The translations under genes and the position numbers were made by a program. A DNA stretch of 64,000 nt from Unio delphinus (lineage: Eukaryota; Mollusca; Bivalvia; Unionida; Unionidae): contig JAQISU010000094.1 of the NCBI GenBank assembly GCA_029339505.1, forward strand, positions 10,502,001 through 10,566,000. Direction: 5' to 3'. The notes under the pieces were generated by a model. That model made no database searches and was not told the origin of the DNA. It saw nothing but the letters and a program-made list of their open reading frames with translations. Positions 8,326 through 16,916 of the stretch are shown in pieces. Position 1 is the stretch's first letter. Each line of letters starts with the position of its first letter.

Positions 8326-9203
8326 ACATCTAATCGTGATATATCATTGATAACACTATCAGGACAAGTGTTTCCAATCCTTGGATTTTGCAGTCCACTT
8401 CCGCTATAACCAGTTGCTTCATCTAGTTTTTCTAAATTCGTTTCTTGTAAATAATCATCATTAGGTTCTTCTTGTTTTTTTTGTCTCCGTGTTGGTGTTT
8501 GACGTCGTTCTTCTAAATCATCATCATCATCAGGTGGTAGTTGTTGTTTTTTTTGTCTTCTTGTTTGTCTACGTGTTGGTGTTTGACGTCGTTCTTCTAA
8601 TTCTCGTTGTCGCTCTTCTATTTGTTCTCTTTTATAATAACTAATTCCCCTTTGAAATTCCTTGTATCCTATCTCATCCTTATTCAAACGACCAATCCCT
8701 TTATTTAGTTTATACAAATAATCGAACCAATCATTACTTGATATTCTATCATTTTTATACTCGTCCTTTAAAAAATCTTTTTTTGAATTATAGCTTTGAG
8801 CAGCAAAATTACCAAAGGCTTGATAATCCTTTGATTTCAATAAACTAGGTTTTTTTATTAATATTTTAGCATGATCAGTAAATTTATTCAACAGAGAAAC
8901 AGTCGTTTTTTTCGGATCAGTTTTTTCAGTTTGTTCAGTTTTCGCTGCTATTTTTTCGAGTACAGAAATAAGACCCTCTTCCTTTCTTTTACCGTCAGGA
9001 TCATCTCCCAGTATAGCACGCTCTACCCCTTTCGTTGCTGTGGTTACTGGTTTAAACAACTCTTCAGACCCCAAAGCAAAATCAGTTTGTAAACTCTGTC
9101 GTTGTTGCAGTTTATTCCGTACAGAATCAAGAATTGGTACAAATCTCTTAATTGCATCTAATCGTTCACGAGCCAATCGGGTTGTTAATGCTTCATTGAC
9201 CAT
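8280..9203 (-). CDS. Charged helical protein heading the structural block, 307 aa
   Basis: I do not recognise a defined family. The sequence is highly charged. The first 200 residues are predicted helical, with Lys/Asp-rich stretches. A low-complexity region with two copies of LEERRQTPTRRQ flanks a DDDDD run (about residues 205-260), and a C-terminal segment contains SGSGLQNP. It is the first gene downstream of the 128-bp tandem repeats and carries the shared 11-mer 20 nt before its ATG. It therefore probably begins the structural transcript. A scaffold, core or packaging accessory role would suit position and composition, but this is conjecture. The C-terminus is probably shifted out of frame (see 8174-8325). 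Confidence 0.55.
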   Translation of the reverse strand: MVNEALTTRLARERLDAIKRFVPILDSVRNKLQQRQSLQTDFALGSEELFKPVTTATKGVERAILGDDPDGKRKEEGLISVLEKIAAKTEQTEKTDPKKTTVSLLNKFTDHAKILIKKPSLLKSKDYQAFGNFAAQSYNSKKDFLKDEYKNDRISSNDWFDYLYKLNKGIGRLNKDEIGYKEFQRGISYYKREQIEERQRELEERRQTPTRRQTRRQKKQQLPPDDDDDLEERRQTPTRRQKKQEEPNDDYLQETNLEKLDEATGYSGSGLQNPRIGNTCPDSVINDISRLDVLVGGFRAGNNSRNN

Positions 9204-9223
9204 TATTTGAAATCAGAAACCAT

Positions 9224-9234
9224 TTTTCAATTGT
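9224..9234 (-). promoter_or_regulatory. Candidate promoter motif before the 307-aa gene
   Basis: A third perfect copy of TTTTCAATTGT (coding strand ACAATTGAAAA), 20 nt upstream of the ATG at 9203. Confidence 0.5.
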
Positions 9235-9258
9235 AAAACACTTTTTCCCACTTTTGTT

Positions 9259-9514
9259 ACATGTCGGATGATTTTTTAACACAGTCATGGAAGTGTTATT
9301 TCATCGTGAGACACCTTCTATCAGGTGTGGCGAAAGTATCAAAATTGTATATAAATAAAATAATACTGATAGTTTCGCCATCAATGACATGTCGGATGAT
9401 TTTTGATACGGTCATGGAAGTGTTATTTCATCCTATAACAGCTTCTATCAATGATGTTGAAAGTGTCATAATTGTATATAAAATAAATAATACTGACACT
9501 TTCAACATTCTAGT
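9259..9514. promoter_or_regulatory. Two tandem 128-bp repeats, each with a conserved hairpin
   Basis: The copies start at 9259 and 9387, both at ACATGTCGGATGATTTTT. Each contains an inverted repeat with a 25-nt loop that holds TTGTATATAAA. The arms are 9328-9341 with 9367-9380 (14 bp, one mismatch) and 9454-9468 with 9494-9508 (15 bp, perfect). Three positions differ between the copies on both sides of the stem so that pairing is kept (G-C to T-A, C-G to T-A, A-T to G-C). The unit sits between the end of the 132-aa ORF and the first structural gene. It could be a regulatory RNA hairpin, a cruciform protein-binding site or a replication element. Confidence 0.7.
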
Positions 9515-9623
9515 TTTGATCAATCTGACACATCGTCCATCGATTTTTGATATCTCCCTTGAGGGTCGGCTAAAAAAAATGAGGGTCGATGATAAAATGG
9601 TCGGGCAATCAATGGTCGGGTAA
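9515..9623. other. Gap with short direct repeats
   Basis: GAGGGTCG occurs twice, and ATGGTCGGGCAATCA is followed by ATGGTCGGGTAATCA as a 15-bp tandem pair (about 9596-9625). The pair runs into the stop codon of the leftward ORF at 9624. No gene is seen. Confidence 0.5.
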
Positions 9624-10022
9624 TCAATTTTCCTGAATTAACGCCCGTAGGTTTCTAATTTTAGAGTTGACTTCTTTTTTCAATTCGTATTCGTACCCCA
9701 ATTCATTTCGTATTCCCTCTACGATAGTATACAACGGAACGAACACACTGATGTCACTGGAAAATGAAAGAGAGTCTTTAATAGAATTCTGAATTCTTTT
9801 GATGAGTGCATACTTCTTGGGTAGCATATATTTGTTAGTGCTAACTCCGTATTCTATATCCTGAAAATCAGACACAATTTGATCAGGATTTAACCCATCT
9901 GATAGTTTGATATCCTGATTTTTCAATTTTGCTATTTCAACTATGATGCTATTCATGTTTTCAGAATTCATTATTCTATAAGAATGACATATCTCTAATT
10001 GGAAATTATGACGCATAGACAT
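9624..10022 (-). CDS. Unassigned small protein overlapping the HNH gene, about 132 aa
   Basis: The frame is open upstream to 10133, but that part lies over the HNH gene in another frame. I take the ATG at 10022 (MSMRHNFQLEI), which overlaps the HNH stop codon region by 17 nt, a usual arrangement for coupled genes. The product is helical and mixed-charge, with no motif I can name; a long Lys/Glu-rich C-terminal helix is visible (ELKKEVNSKIRNLRALIQE). It could be an accessory protein or a shadow, although the lack of stops over 132 codons in AT-rich DNA favours a real gene. Confidence 0.45.
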   Translation of the reverse strand: MSMRHNFQLEICHSYRIMNSENMNSIIVEIAKLKNQDIKLSDGLNPDQIVSDFQDIEYGVSTNKYMLPKKYALIKRIQNSIKDSLSFSSDISVFVPLYTIVEGIRNELGYEYELKKEVNSKIRNLRALIQEN

Positions 10023-10494
10023 AACTAAATTGAACTTTCTGTCCGGTCTTTTTTGAAATAGCCGATCGATAAATCCCCTCTGCAACTCTTCGTACTGAGG
10101 CTCTACAAATATCGAAAAATTTACCGGCTTCATTCATAGATGAAAATATTTTTTCTTCATTCAAAGATTTTACTGGTCTCGCTTTTTTTGAACAAGTGCC
10201 AGTCCTTCCTCGTTTGGTATTCTCACTCTGTGTGATAGCTTGCAGATTTGATAAAGAATTGTTCTTCGGATTAGAATCCTTGTGATCAATAACAAAACCA
10301 TCCTCGATCAATCCATGGAAACACTCATACACGAAACGATGATTATGATATTTTTTCTTTCCAGCACCAAACATCAAATACCGTTGATTAGTCACAACAC
10401 CAACTGATTTCTTTAGTCTACGGTTTCTGACAGTACCATCACTAGATGCCTCATAATTTGTAATCAAGGGGTGCTGTCTGAATTCTTGGTTCAT
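10006..10494 (-). CDS. HNH endonuclease of the NUMOD4-HNH-IENR1 type, 162 aa
   Basis: The N-terminus (ITNYEASSDGTVRNRRLKK) fits NUMOD4, the DNA-binding module of phage-type homing nucleases. The middle has the HNH core FVIDHKDSNPKNNSLSNL (about residues 67-84), with the His-Asn pair of the metal site, followed by QAITQSEN. The C-terminus (KIFSSMNEAGKFF then SVRRVAEG) fits the IENR1/NUMOD1 helix-turn-helix repeat. Such enzymes cut double-stranded DNA and usually spread themselves or their host element. It is a free-standing gene here, not inside an intron as far as can be seen, and is intact. It lies between the zinc protein gene (10 nt upstream) and the small overlapping ORF. It has probably been captured from another virus or a giant-virus-like source; that is inference. 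Confidence 0.85.
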   Translation of the reverse strand: MNQEFRQHPLITNYEASSDGTVRNRRLKKSVGVVTNQRYLMFGAGKKKYHNHRFVYECFHGLIEDGFVIDHKDSNPKNNSLSNLQAITQSENTKRGRTGTCSKKARPVKSLNEEKIFSSMNEAGKFFDICRASVRRVAEGIYRSAISKKTGQKVQFSYVYAS

Positions 10495-10504
10495 ATATAC
10501 TATT

Positions 10505-10888
10505 CTATTGTTTGTCTAATTCAGTGTTTGGTTCAATAATGAATCTTTCGATGTAGTCTTGCGGAGTTCTTATGATTTTGTCAGTGACGTTATCAGGGTC
10601 AAAGACTTTTTCAGGGTCATAATTTCTGATGGATTGTCCATTTTTTATTCTTTTATCATAATAACGCTTCAATTCCCTATATCGCTTACCACCACAATCA
10701 ATACATAATTGTGATCTTCCCTTGACCCCAACCCCACATCGAATACAGGGTAACGGACCAAGACTTCCACGTCGAAAACTTTGCATATGATACCTACAGT
10801 ATTCATTTTTTCTGCATGATTTGTTACACGGGGTTACATTTCCCATCATGAGCCATTTGCAGTGATTCATTATACATAAATCTTTCAT
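10505..10888 (-). CDS. Cys-rich zinc-binding protein of Polinton type, 127 aa
   Basis: The first 65 residues hold about ten cysteines and two histidines in zinc-finger-like spacing. These include a CRKNEYCRYH segment, CIRCG, and CIDCG 14 residues later, followed by a basic helix (KRYRELKRYYDKR). I recognise the pattern from small proteins encoded beside Polinton polymerase genes. A DNA- or RNA-binding regulator is likely but unproven. It is divergent from the polymerase gene, with only 24 bp between the two start codons, so both probably share one bidirectional promoter. Confidence 0.6.
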   Translation of the reverse strand: MKDLCIMNHCKWLMMGNVTPCNKSCRKNEYCRYHMQSFRRGSLGPLPCIRCGVGVKGRSQLCIDCGGKRYRELKRYYDKRIKNGQSIRNYDPEKVFDPDNVTDKIIRTPQDYIERFIIEPNTELDKQ

Positions 10889-10912
10889 TTAAATGCTTGT
10901 TTTATATATAGC
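10889..10912. promoter_or_regulatory. 24-bp divergent start region with a TATA-like core
   Basis: The gap between the leftward zinc-protein ATG and the rightward polymerase ATG contains TTTTATATATA. Either the core promoter elements lie inside the coding sequences or the annotated starts are slightly inside the true ones. Confidence 0.4.
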
Positions 10913-13900
10913 ATGAAGGAGTTCAAAAGATTGACTTCAAAAAATGCTAAATTCAATGCCGATAGAGAGTTTAAGAGATTATTGAAAATCAATCCTAGAT
11001 TTAATCTCGATAGACCAAAAAAAACGTCCAATAGACGGAAACATGAAAGAGTTTAAGAGATTATTAAAAATCAATCCTAGATTTAATCTCGATAGACCAA
11101 AAAAACGTCCAATAGACGGAAACAAACGTAACAAACGTCCAAGAGACGGAAACATGAAAGAGTTTAAGAGATTATTGAAAATTAACCCTAAATTTAATAT
11201 CGATAGACCAAAAAAATGTCCGAAACGTCCAATAGACGGAAACATGAAAGAGTTTAAGAGATTATTGAAAATCAATCCTAGATTTAATCGCGATAGACCC
11301 AAAAAACGTAACAAACGTCCAAGAGACGGAAACATGAGATCACCATGGAAGGATGCTCAATTCAATCTTGATATAGTTTCTAATACACCCAAGAATAAAA
11401 TTCTTGATAAACCCATCAGAGACTGTTTTAATGAATTCAAGCGTGATGGAGCATCTTATTGTTGGTCAACATTTCGAATTGATGGTGTTGTTGATGCTAC
11501 CATGAATGATGAAAAAGCAGCAGTGATAATCTCAAATGTTGGGGAAAAAAGTCATTTTTTCCGAATCAAATTCATTATCCGTGAGGATGGCAAATGGATT
11601 ATTAGGGATAAATTTGAACCCATTCTCAGGGGTAAAAAAACTGTCACCGTGAATCAGGATTCCAAACCAGAAATTTTGACTGGAATTGATAAACCCTACT
11701 ACGAAAGATCTTATCCTGTCACAGCAGTTGTTTACGGGATCTATCCGCTCAATGAAAAACCTGATATTTCAAAACTAGCACCCATGAAATATTCGACAGG
11801 GCTCAATTGTGTAGCAGAACGAATAATAGAACACTTCACAAATGCGTCCCGGGGAAATAAACTAACTGATCTAAGACGAAAAAAAAATAACCGAGTGGGA
11901 GTTCACGGTAAAAGAGCATGGAGCAACAATTCAGGATATAACTAAATTAGAAAAATCATTAAGATTTCCAATATCGGTAAAGACAATCACCGGAGAAGTA
12001 TTATACGAATCGAAATATAAATCACAGGGAACCCCCATTGAAATTATTGATCATAACGCACACGCGTGGTCATCTGCAGTAACAATATTTCCACGGGATA
12101 GAACCGTAAAATATCTATCCCAAACCGAAGAGTTTTTTTCAGAGCAGAAATTATTTGATGCTATTTACCATTTGAGTAAAAACGATCCTGTGTCAGTGTG
12201 GCTATTTCATAGTGCTTCAGACGAAGAATGCAAATTTGATCAGTTTGTAAGGCCTAACGGAGAATTATACCGTACTGAAGAGCTGCAGAATCAAATGAAA
12301 CAGCTAGCTAGTAAGTTTTCTGGGGACGGGGAGACAACGATCAATTATTAGCAAACTGTTTCACAGTACCATCCATTGCAGCACATTTTGCTAGAAAGAA
12401 AAACGCGTGGAAACCAACACGAAGTGAGTTTTTATCAGATGTCAAATTGTCCTGTCTTGAATACAGCCACGGCGGATTATGGAACACAAAATACACCGCT
12501 GATACCGTTATTTCCGTTGATATGATTGCGTGTTATCCAGGAAGTTTTCTTGGGTATGGAGAGTGTGAGAAATATTTCAAACGATTTGGACACCCTACAC
12601 ACGAAATGACCCGTGTTGCTATTAATGGACCACTTCCTAATTTTGATTTAACCGGATTCGCTTGTGTAGTATCATTTGAAATGGCTACAGGACTTCATCC
12701 GTGTAGTTATCTTTGGATTGGTAAACACATGTCTGAAAAACACTGGATGCCAATAGTGTTATTACGGTATATGCTTGATTGTCAGATGTTAAAATCATTA
12801 ATTGTCAGTGAAGCAATTATATCCTATCGAGCACAGAAATCAGTCTGGTTACCCCAACCTGATCTAGAAAAAATAATTAGCGAAGAGCGAAAACTGTTTC
12901 CTGATTTTAATGAACAACAAATCATGGATTGGTCCCAACAGTTATTTGAAATCAGAAACAATGAAGCAAAAAATCTTGGACGAAGAATAATCGGTAAATT
13001 TACCCAAGGTGGCAAAGATGATAATACGAAATATTCTTCACGATTGATTATAGACAACGCTGAATACGATTTTGTAATCGCGGATCTAACGAATAGGGGC
13101 CTATATGTCAATCGTAAGGACGCATTTCTGTCCGATGGAACCAAATTGGGTACAATTGTTACCTACAATGATGGATACCATCCGCAGTACACACACTTAA
13201 GAGCTTCTATGCTCGGTTATGCTTCTATCAATCTGTTTTCAATGATCAATAGATTTCCTACCACCGCAGTTAGAGTTGCTACTGATTCATTTTACATAAA
13301 TAGCAAAATGGCTGATTTTAAGGCTACTGGCAACGAGAAATGGGGATCATGGAGAATTAAAAAAGAAATGATTCATGATTATATTCAATCTGCAGATGTT
13401 ACCATTGAAAATAATTACTTTGAAAGCAATCAGTGTTCAGAATTTTCTAGTGCACCACCGATTTCTGATCCAATCTGTAGATATAAAACAGTTTATTTAA
13501 ACGGTTGTGGCGGGTCAGGAAAAACAACCCGGGTAATTGAGTTATTCCGTAGAAACGCTAGCGTTTCCAATCCAAACATGATTGTACTAACACCGACTCA
13601 CAGACTTGCAAGAGAAATGATACAGAGAGGGGTAAATGCTTGCACTTATCACAGCTTTTTCCGATGGAAGGGAGATAAATGGACTCCTGAGCGCATGGGA
13701 GAGAAATTTATTCCTGAAATCATGATTTGGGATGAAATAGACACAGTGTCAGAAGATGTCTTAAAAATATTTCTTGAGTGGTTGTTATTGAAGAATACAA
13801 AAGTCGTCATGTGCGGTGATCACGGCCAACCACCACCATTTGTCGGTGCATCCCCCCATGAATGGCTAAAGGGTTTTGTAGACTATTATGAAGAAATTGA

Positions 13901-14758
13901 TACCGATCATAGATCACTTGATGAAAAATTAAAAGAGTTTAAGAAATTAATTAGATTACAACCGGATAGAATCCAGTGTGAAATAGACCGTGAAATAATT
14001 TCGGAAACTCCCATGAATGATTTCTGGGAAATGTGGAGACCAAACGATTTGATCATTGCAAGTAGAAAAATAGTCAGAGACACACTTCAGATGAAATTAT
14101 TTGAATTGCATAAACAAAAATTTGCAACGCTTCCAGTGCCCCTCTGTTATAGGCCATCGGAAACACGAAAACAGAACATCGAAGTTGATATTCCAGGACA
14201 AAGTGAAAAGCAGATTCTCGTGTTAAATGATATTGTGCTGGTTGATATCAATGTCGTTGAAGATGCATTGCGTGCTAATAAATCCCCATGGACGCTAGGA
14301 TACGCAGCGACGATACATTCTTCACAGGGATTGACTATATCGGATACAATTGTTTGGATGGTAGATAATCGCATAGAATGGTCGAATTTAGTCTATCTTT
14401 CAGTATCCAGAGTACGAAAAATAAATCAGCTTCGAAGAATTGTCTTCGATGATGAAATCATTGGCGATGATAATGACACCACAATAGATGATATTATTGA
14501 TAAAAAAAACTCTCCGGTTACAAACAACAAGACAAAAAAAAACAACGAGAATTTGATATTGATGCTGAATTAATAATTACTCTGAAGCAACAACAGAATA
14601 ATCACTGCGCAAGTTGCAATTGTATAATGCGTTGGCAGTATTCGGATAAGGATCCTCGCCAATTCACCGTTGACAGAAAAAATAACAATCTCGGTCATGT
14701 CAGAAATAATGTGATGTTGACTTGTCTTGAGTGCAATAGACGCAAGGGTGCTAGTTAA
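10913..14758 (+). pseudogene. pPolB: Protein-primed DNA polymerase B fused to SF1 helicase and HNH-like module, frameshifted
   Basis: The gene encodes the Polinton polymerase (replicates the element from a protein primer). An N-terminal repeat region is followed by a domain with LNCVAERIIEHF. The polymerase core has motif A (VDMIACYPGSF), FTQGGK and motif C (VATDSFY). The SF1 helicase part has Walker A (GCGGSGKTT), Walker B (MIWDEID), CGDHGQPPP and the TIHSSQGLT motif. A terminal module with HCASCNC and CLECNRRKG resembles an HNH/zinc domain. The reading frame is broken four times: at A8 (11017-11024), at A9 (11879-11887), near 12328-12335, and near A9 (14534-14542). Uninterrupted frames are 11043-11945 and about 12333-14573. 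The TTG sometimes chosen at 12447 is not a real start, because the frame is open upstream. Fusion of polymerase and helicase is a pattern I know from some invertebrate Polintons. As read, the copy cannot make the full protein. Confidence 0.9.
10967..11340 (+). repeat. In-frame tandem repeats at the polymerase N-terminus
   Basis: Units starting at 10967, 11049, 11160 and 11250 each encode EFKRLLKINP(R/K)FN followed by DRPKK and (I/R)DGN. Spacings are 82, 111 and 90 nt. Two are multiples of three; the 82 contains the extra A of the A8 run, which supports a recent one-base insertion. Three units begin with an ATG. Confidence 0.85.
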
Positions 14759-15702
14759 GCCCATGCGGTGGTAATTGAGTATCCTCAGGTATCACTTGTA
14801 ATTGTTGTCTAGTAAAACCCCGTTGAGAGGCAGTTGAATCCAGTTTATAGATTGGAGGTCTACCCGTAGATCGTGTTATACTAGATATCTTGTGTGCAGT
14901 AACACTCCAAATAGGATCAGTAGCCCTTTTTGTGCCACCCTCAAGCTCTCCTGGTTCGTATAAGTACCTCACAATGACATTACTACCAAGAATTGGTTGG
15001 GAAACGCTAAAATCCTTTTGTGGTTTTTCAGGTATCGACTTCTTTTTAATCGCGTTGATAGGTTTCATGTTGATGGTTCTAGTAATCTCGTTATTCAGTG
15101 CGGTAACTACACCTGGTAATCTCTTAACCCATTCACGGGATCTTTTTTCTTGGATGAATTCTTTTTGCGTATTGATATCCAAATAACCGTTCAGCAAGAA
15201 TCCGATTAAAGCGTTCTACAATGGCCTGATCACGATGCAGTGCAGTATGCCCTCGTCTGATAGCGACATTGTGATATTTCATTGTAGATAACACTGCACC
15301 CTGAAATTCCTTGCCAGGATCAACTTGTAATAGATTTGGCCAGTGCAGAGGACTCCTTCGATAAATCCTTTCAAATGCAGAAGCCACTTCAGTGGCCGAT
15401 TTTGTTTTTAACGGTTCTGCTTCTTTGTATCGACTTGCAATATCAACTACAGTTAACACATATTTGTAACCACGATCATGTGGCAGAAATAATATATCAG
15501 CCTGATGAACTTCATTGGGTCCGGTTACATCAAAATGCGAGAATTGAATTTGTTTAGGCGGTGGTAGATAAATTTGCCATAGTGCCTGTTTGGATAACCA
15601 ATGAGCCGCAGTGGTTTTTTTCACTTTTGCGGCGCTAGCGAGTTTACTGATTGGAGCGTTACCCCTCCAGTATCCTCTTGGGGAATAATAAATAGATTCC
15701 AT
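14751..15702 (-). pseudogene. IN: Retroviral-type (rve) integrase, frameshifted
   Basis: The N-terminal part has GYWRGNAPISKLASAAKV, a helix region like the zinc/HTH part of Polinton integrases. The catalytic core then shows the D,D,E triad: HQADILFLP, LLQVDPGKEF and, 34 residues later, AIVERFNR. The C-terminal part (PILGSNVIVRYLYEPGE and WSVTAHKI) matches an SH3/chromo-like DNA-binding domain. Integrase joins element ends to host DNA and makes the short duplication seen here. The frame shifts at the T5 run 15162-15166 (forward strand), just after the core, leaving two open parts (about 15133-15702 and 14751-15197). I choose the ATG at 15702 (MESIYY), because the longer GTG-led form would overlap the PLA2 gene end. 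The gene converges on the polymerase 3' end, overlapping it by 8 nt. Confidence 0.88.
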
Positions 15703-15709
15703 GTTGCTA

Positions 15710-16239
15710 TTAATTACCAGCACCTAACATCAATTTGCTTTTCATTGCCGATTTTATCAAAAATGAAGTCAATTTTTCTTTGAAGGATTTATCAGTGATA
15801 GAATTCAACGCATCAATTAATTTCACATCTGCTAGATGCCTGTGTTGCAAATTGCTACTTTTATAAGCAACATCATGAAGGTGACAGGCCTTATCAATAG
15901 CGTTTATTGGTTCCTCACCGGGTCGGGGCTGATTTTTATCATTGAGTCTGATATCAAGTCTTGTTCCCGGTCCACAATAACTATACCCTGGAAGGTGTTT
16001 TTCTCCGGGGTATTTTGCCCATGGGGTTCCAGGGAGTTTTGCTAATTTGGCAGCGATATCACCTCCTCGTTTTTTTTTAAAGGTTCCTTGGGTTCCTTGG
16101 GTTTAGAAACAAATCTAAATTTCTTTGTACTACACTGTACGCATTTACCAGAAAGCGCTGATCGGTTATTTTTAGTTGTAATCGTCGTCAAGTCATCTGT
16201 ACCAGTACGCGCCTTACACTTCACGCAATATAGATCCAT
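15710..16239 (-). pseudogene. Zinc-ribbon plus phospholipase A2-like protein, frameshifted
   Basis: The first part (from 16239) starts MDLYCVKCKART and has two CxxC pairs, as in the DUF5679-like zinc ribbon. The second part, in another frame, has the parvovirus VP1-type phospholipase A2 signature: the calcium-loop sequence YCGPGTRLD and the catalytic ACHLHDVAY, with His-Asp. A helical tail follows (KEKLTSFLIKSAMKSKLML). Viral PLA2 domains hydrolyse membrane phospholipids during entry. I recognise this zinc-ribbon/PLA2 pairing from invertebrate Polintons. The break is at the T9 run 16071-16079 (forward strand), between the two domains. The PLA2 part has no upstream ATG of its own and meets a stop at about 16104, so the frameshift reading is preferred over two genes. 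Confidence 0.85.
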
Positions 16240-16244
16240 AATTT

Positions 16245-16916
16245 ATGTATAGAGATATGAATATAATTGATTTTTCAGCGACTAAAACAAGAGAACCAGT
16301 GAAGCATCATGCGGCGCTACCAAACTCTATCCGCGCAATTATAATCGGGCCATCTGGATCCGGTAAAACGCAATTGTTGCTCAATTTAATAATGAGATGG
16401 ATGAAGTGGGATAAGTTGTATTTAATTGCCCCTAGCGTAGACGACCAACGATGCTATGAAGTGCTAAAAGATTTTAATGAAATCGCTTCAGAGATTGCTG
16501 GCGAGGATGTTATTGAATTTATAACCGATATTGACGAGGCGCCATCCGTGAATGACCTCGATGGAAGTATCAACAATTTAGTTGTATACGATGATGTCAT
16601 GTTAGATAAACAAAAAAATCCTGCTAGAATATTTTCCCGAGGCAGGCATAAAAACACTGATGTGATCTATGTCACTCAACGCTACACTCAGATTCCAAAA
16701 GTGATTAGAGATAACTGTAATATGCTTGCTGTATTCAACGGCGTTGATACACATACGCTACTAAATATTTGGCAGACATGGTGTTCTGATATGGACTTCA
16801 ATCAATTTAGAAATTTCTTTAGTCATGCTCAGTCTGCCCCACACGGATTTGTAACAATAAATTTACATGAACCTCGAACACGATATCGTATCGGACTGGA
16901 TCAAATATTCGGTTAA
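16245..16916 (+). CDS. ATPase: FtsK/A32-type genome-packaging ATPase, 223 aa
   Basis: The Walker A motif GPSGSGKTQLL lies at about residues 35-45. The Walker B-like LVVYDDVML is near 115-123, followed by SRGRHKNTDVIYVTQRY, the sensor-like segment typical of A32/FtsK packaging ATPases. The enzyme would pump element DNA into the capsid. Start choice is either the ATG at 16245 or the one at 16257 (MNIIDFS), which fits family starts better. The 5' ends of this gene and the leftward PLA2 gene are only 5-17 bp apart. The last 18 codons and stop codon lie inside the right terminal inverted repeat (from 16861). The frame is intact. Confidence 0.9.
   Translation: MYRDMNIIDFSATKTREPVKHHAALPNSIRAIIIGPSGSGKTQLLLNLIMRWMKWDKLYLIAPSVDDQRCYEVLKDFNEIASEIAGEDVIEFITDIDEAPSVNDLDGSINNLVVYDDVMLDKQKNPARIFSRGRHKNTDVIYVTQRYTQIPKVIRDNCNMLAVFNGVDTHTLLNIWQTWCSDMDFNQFRNFFSHAQSAPHGFVTINLHEPRTRYRIGLDQIFG

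Noticed and set aside
9328..9508. microRNA precursors
   Set aside because: Stems of 14-15 bp are too short for a typical animal precursor. A regulatory or DNA structure is preferred, though small-RNA data could change this.
9261..9623. 120-codon rightward frame over the 128-bp repeats
   Set aside because: The repeated hairpins and TATA-like loops explain the sequence, and the product looks random.
9624..10133. Longer 169-codon version of the ORF beside the HNH gene
   Set aside because: The first 37 codons lie over the HNH coding region in another frame and give unlikely sequence. The internal ATG at 10022 fits better.
10979..11335. 118-codon leftward frame with MFPSLGRL repeats
   Set aside because: It is the antisense of the polymerase N-terminal repeats.
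12447..12449. TTG as the start of a separate polymerase/helicase gene
   Set aside because: The frame is open for more than 100 bases upstream with polymerase-like sequence, so this is the interior of a frameshifted gene.
14751..15702. Retrovirus or LTR retrotransposon, from the integrase
   Set aside because: There is no reverse transcriptase, gag or LTR. The integrase lies within terminal inverted repeats together with polymerase B, capsid and ATPase genes.
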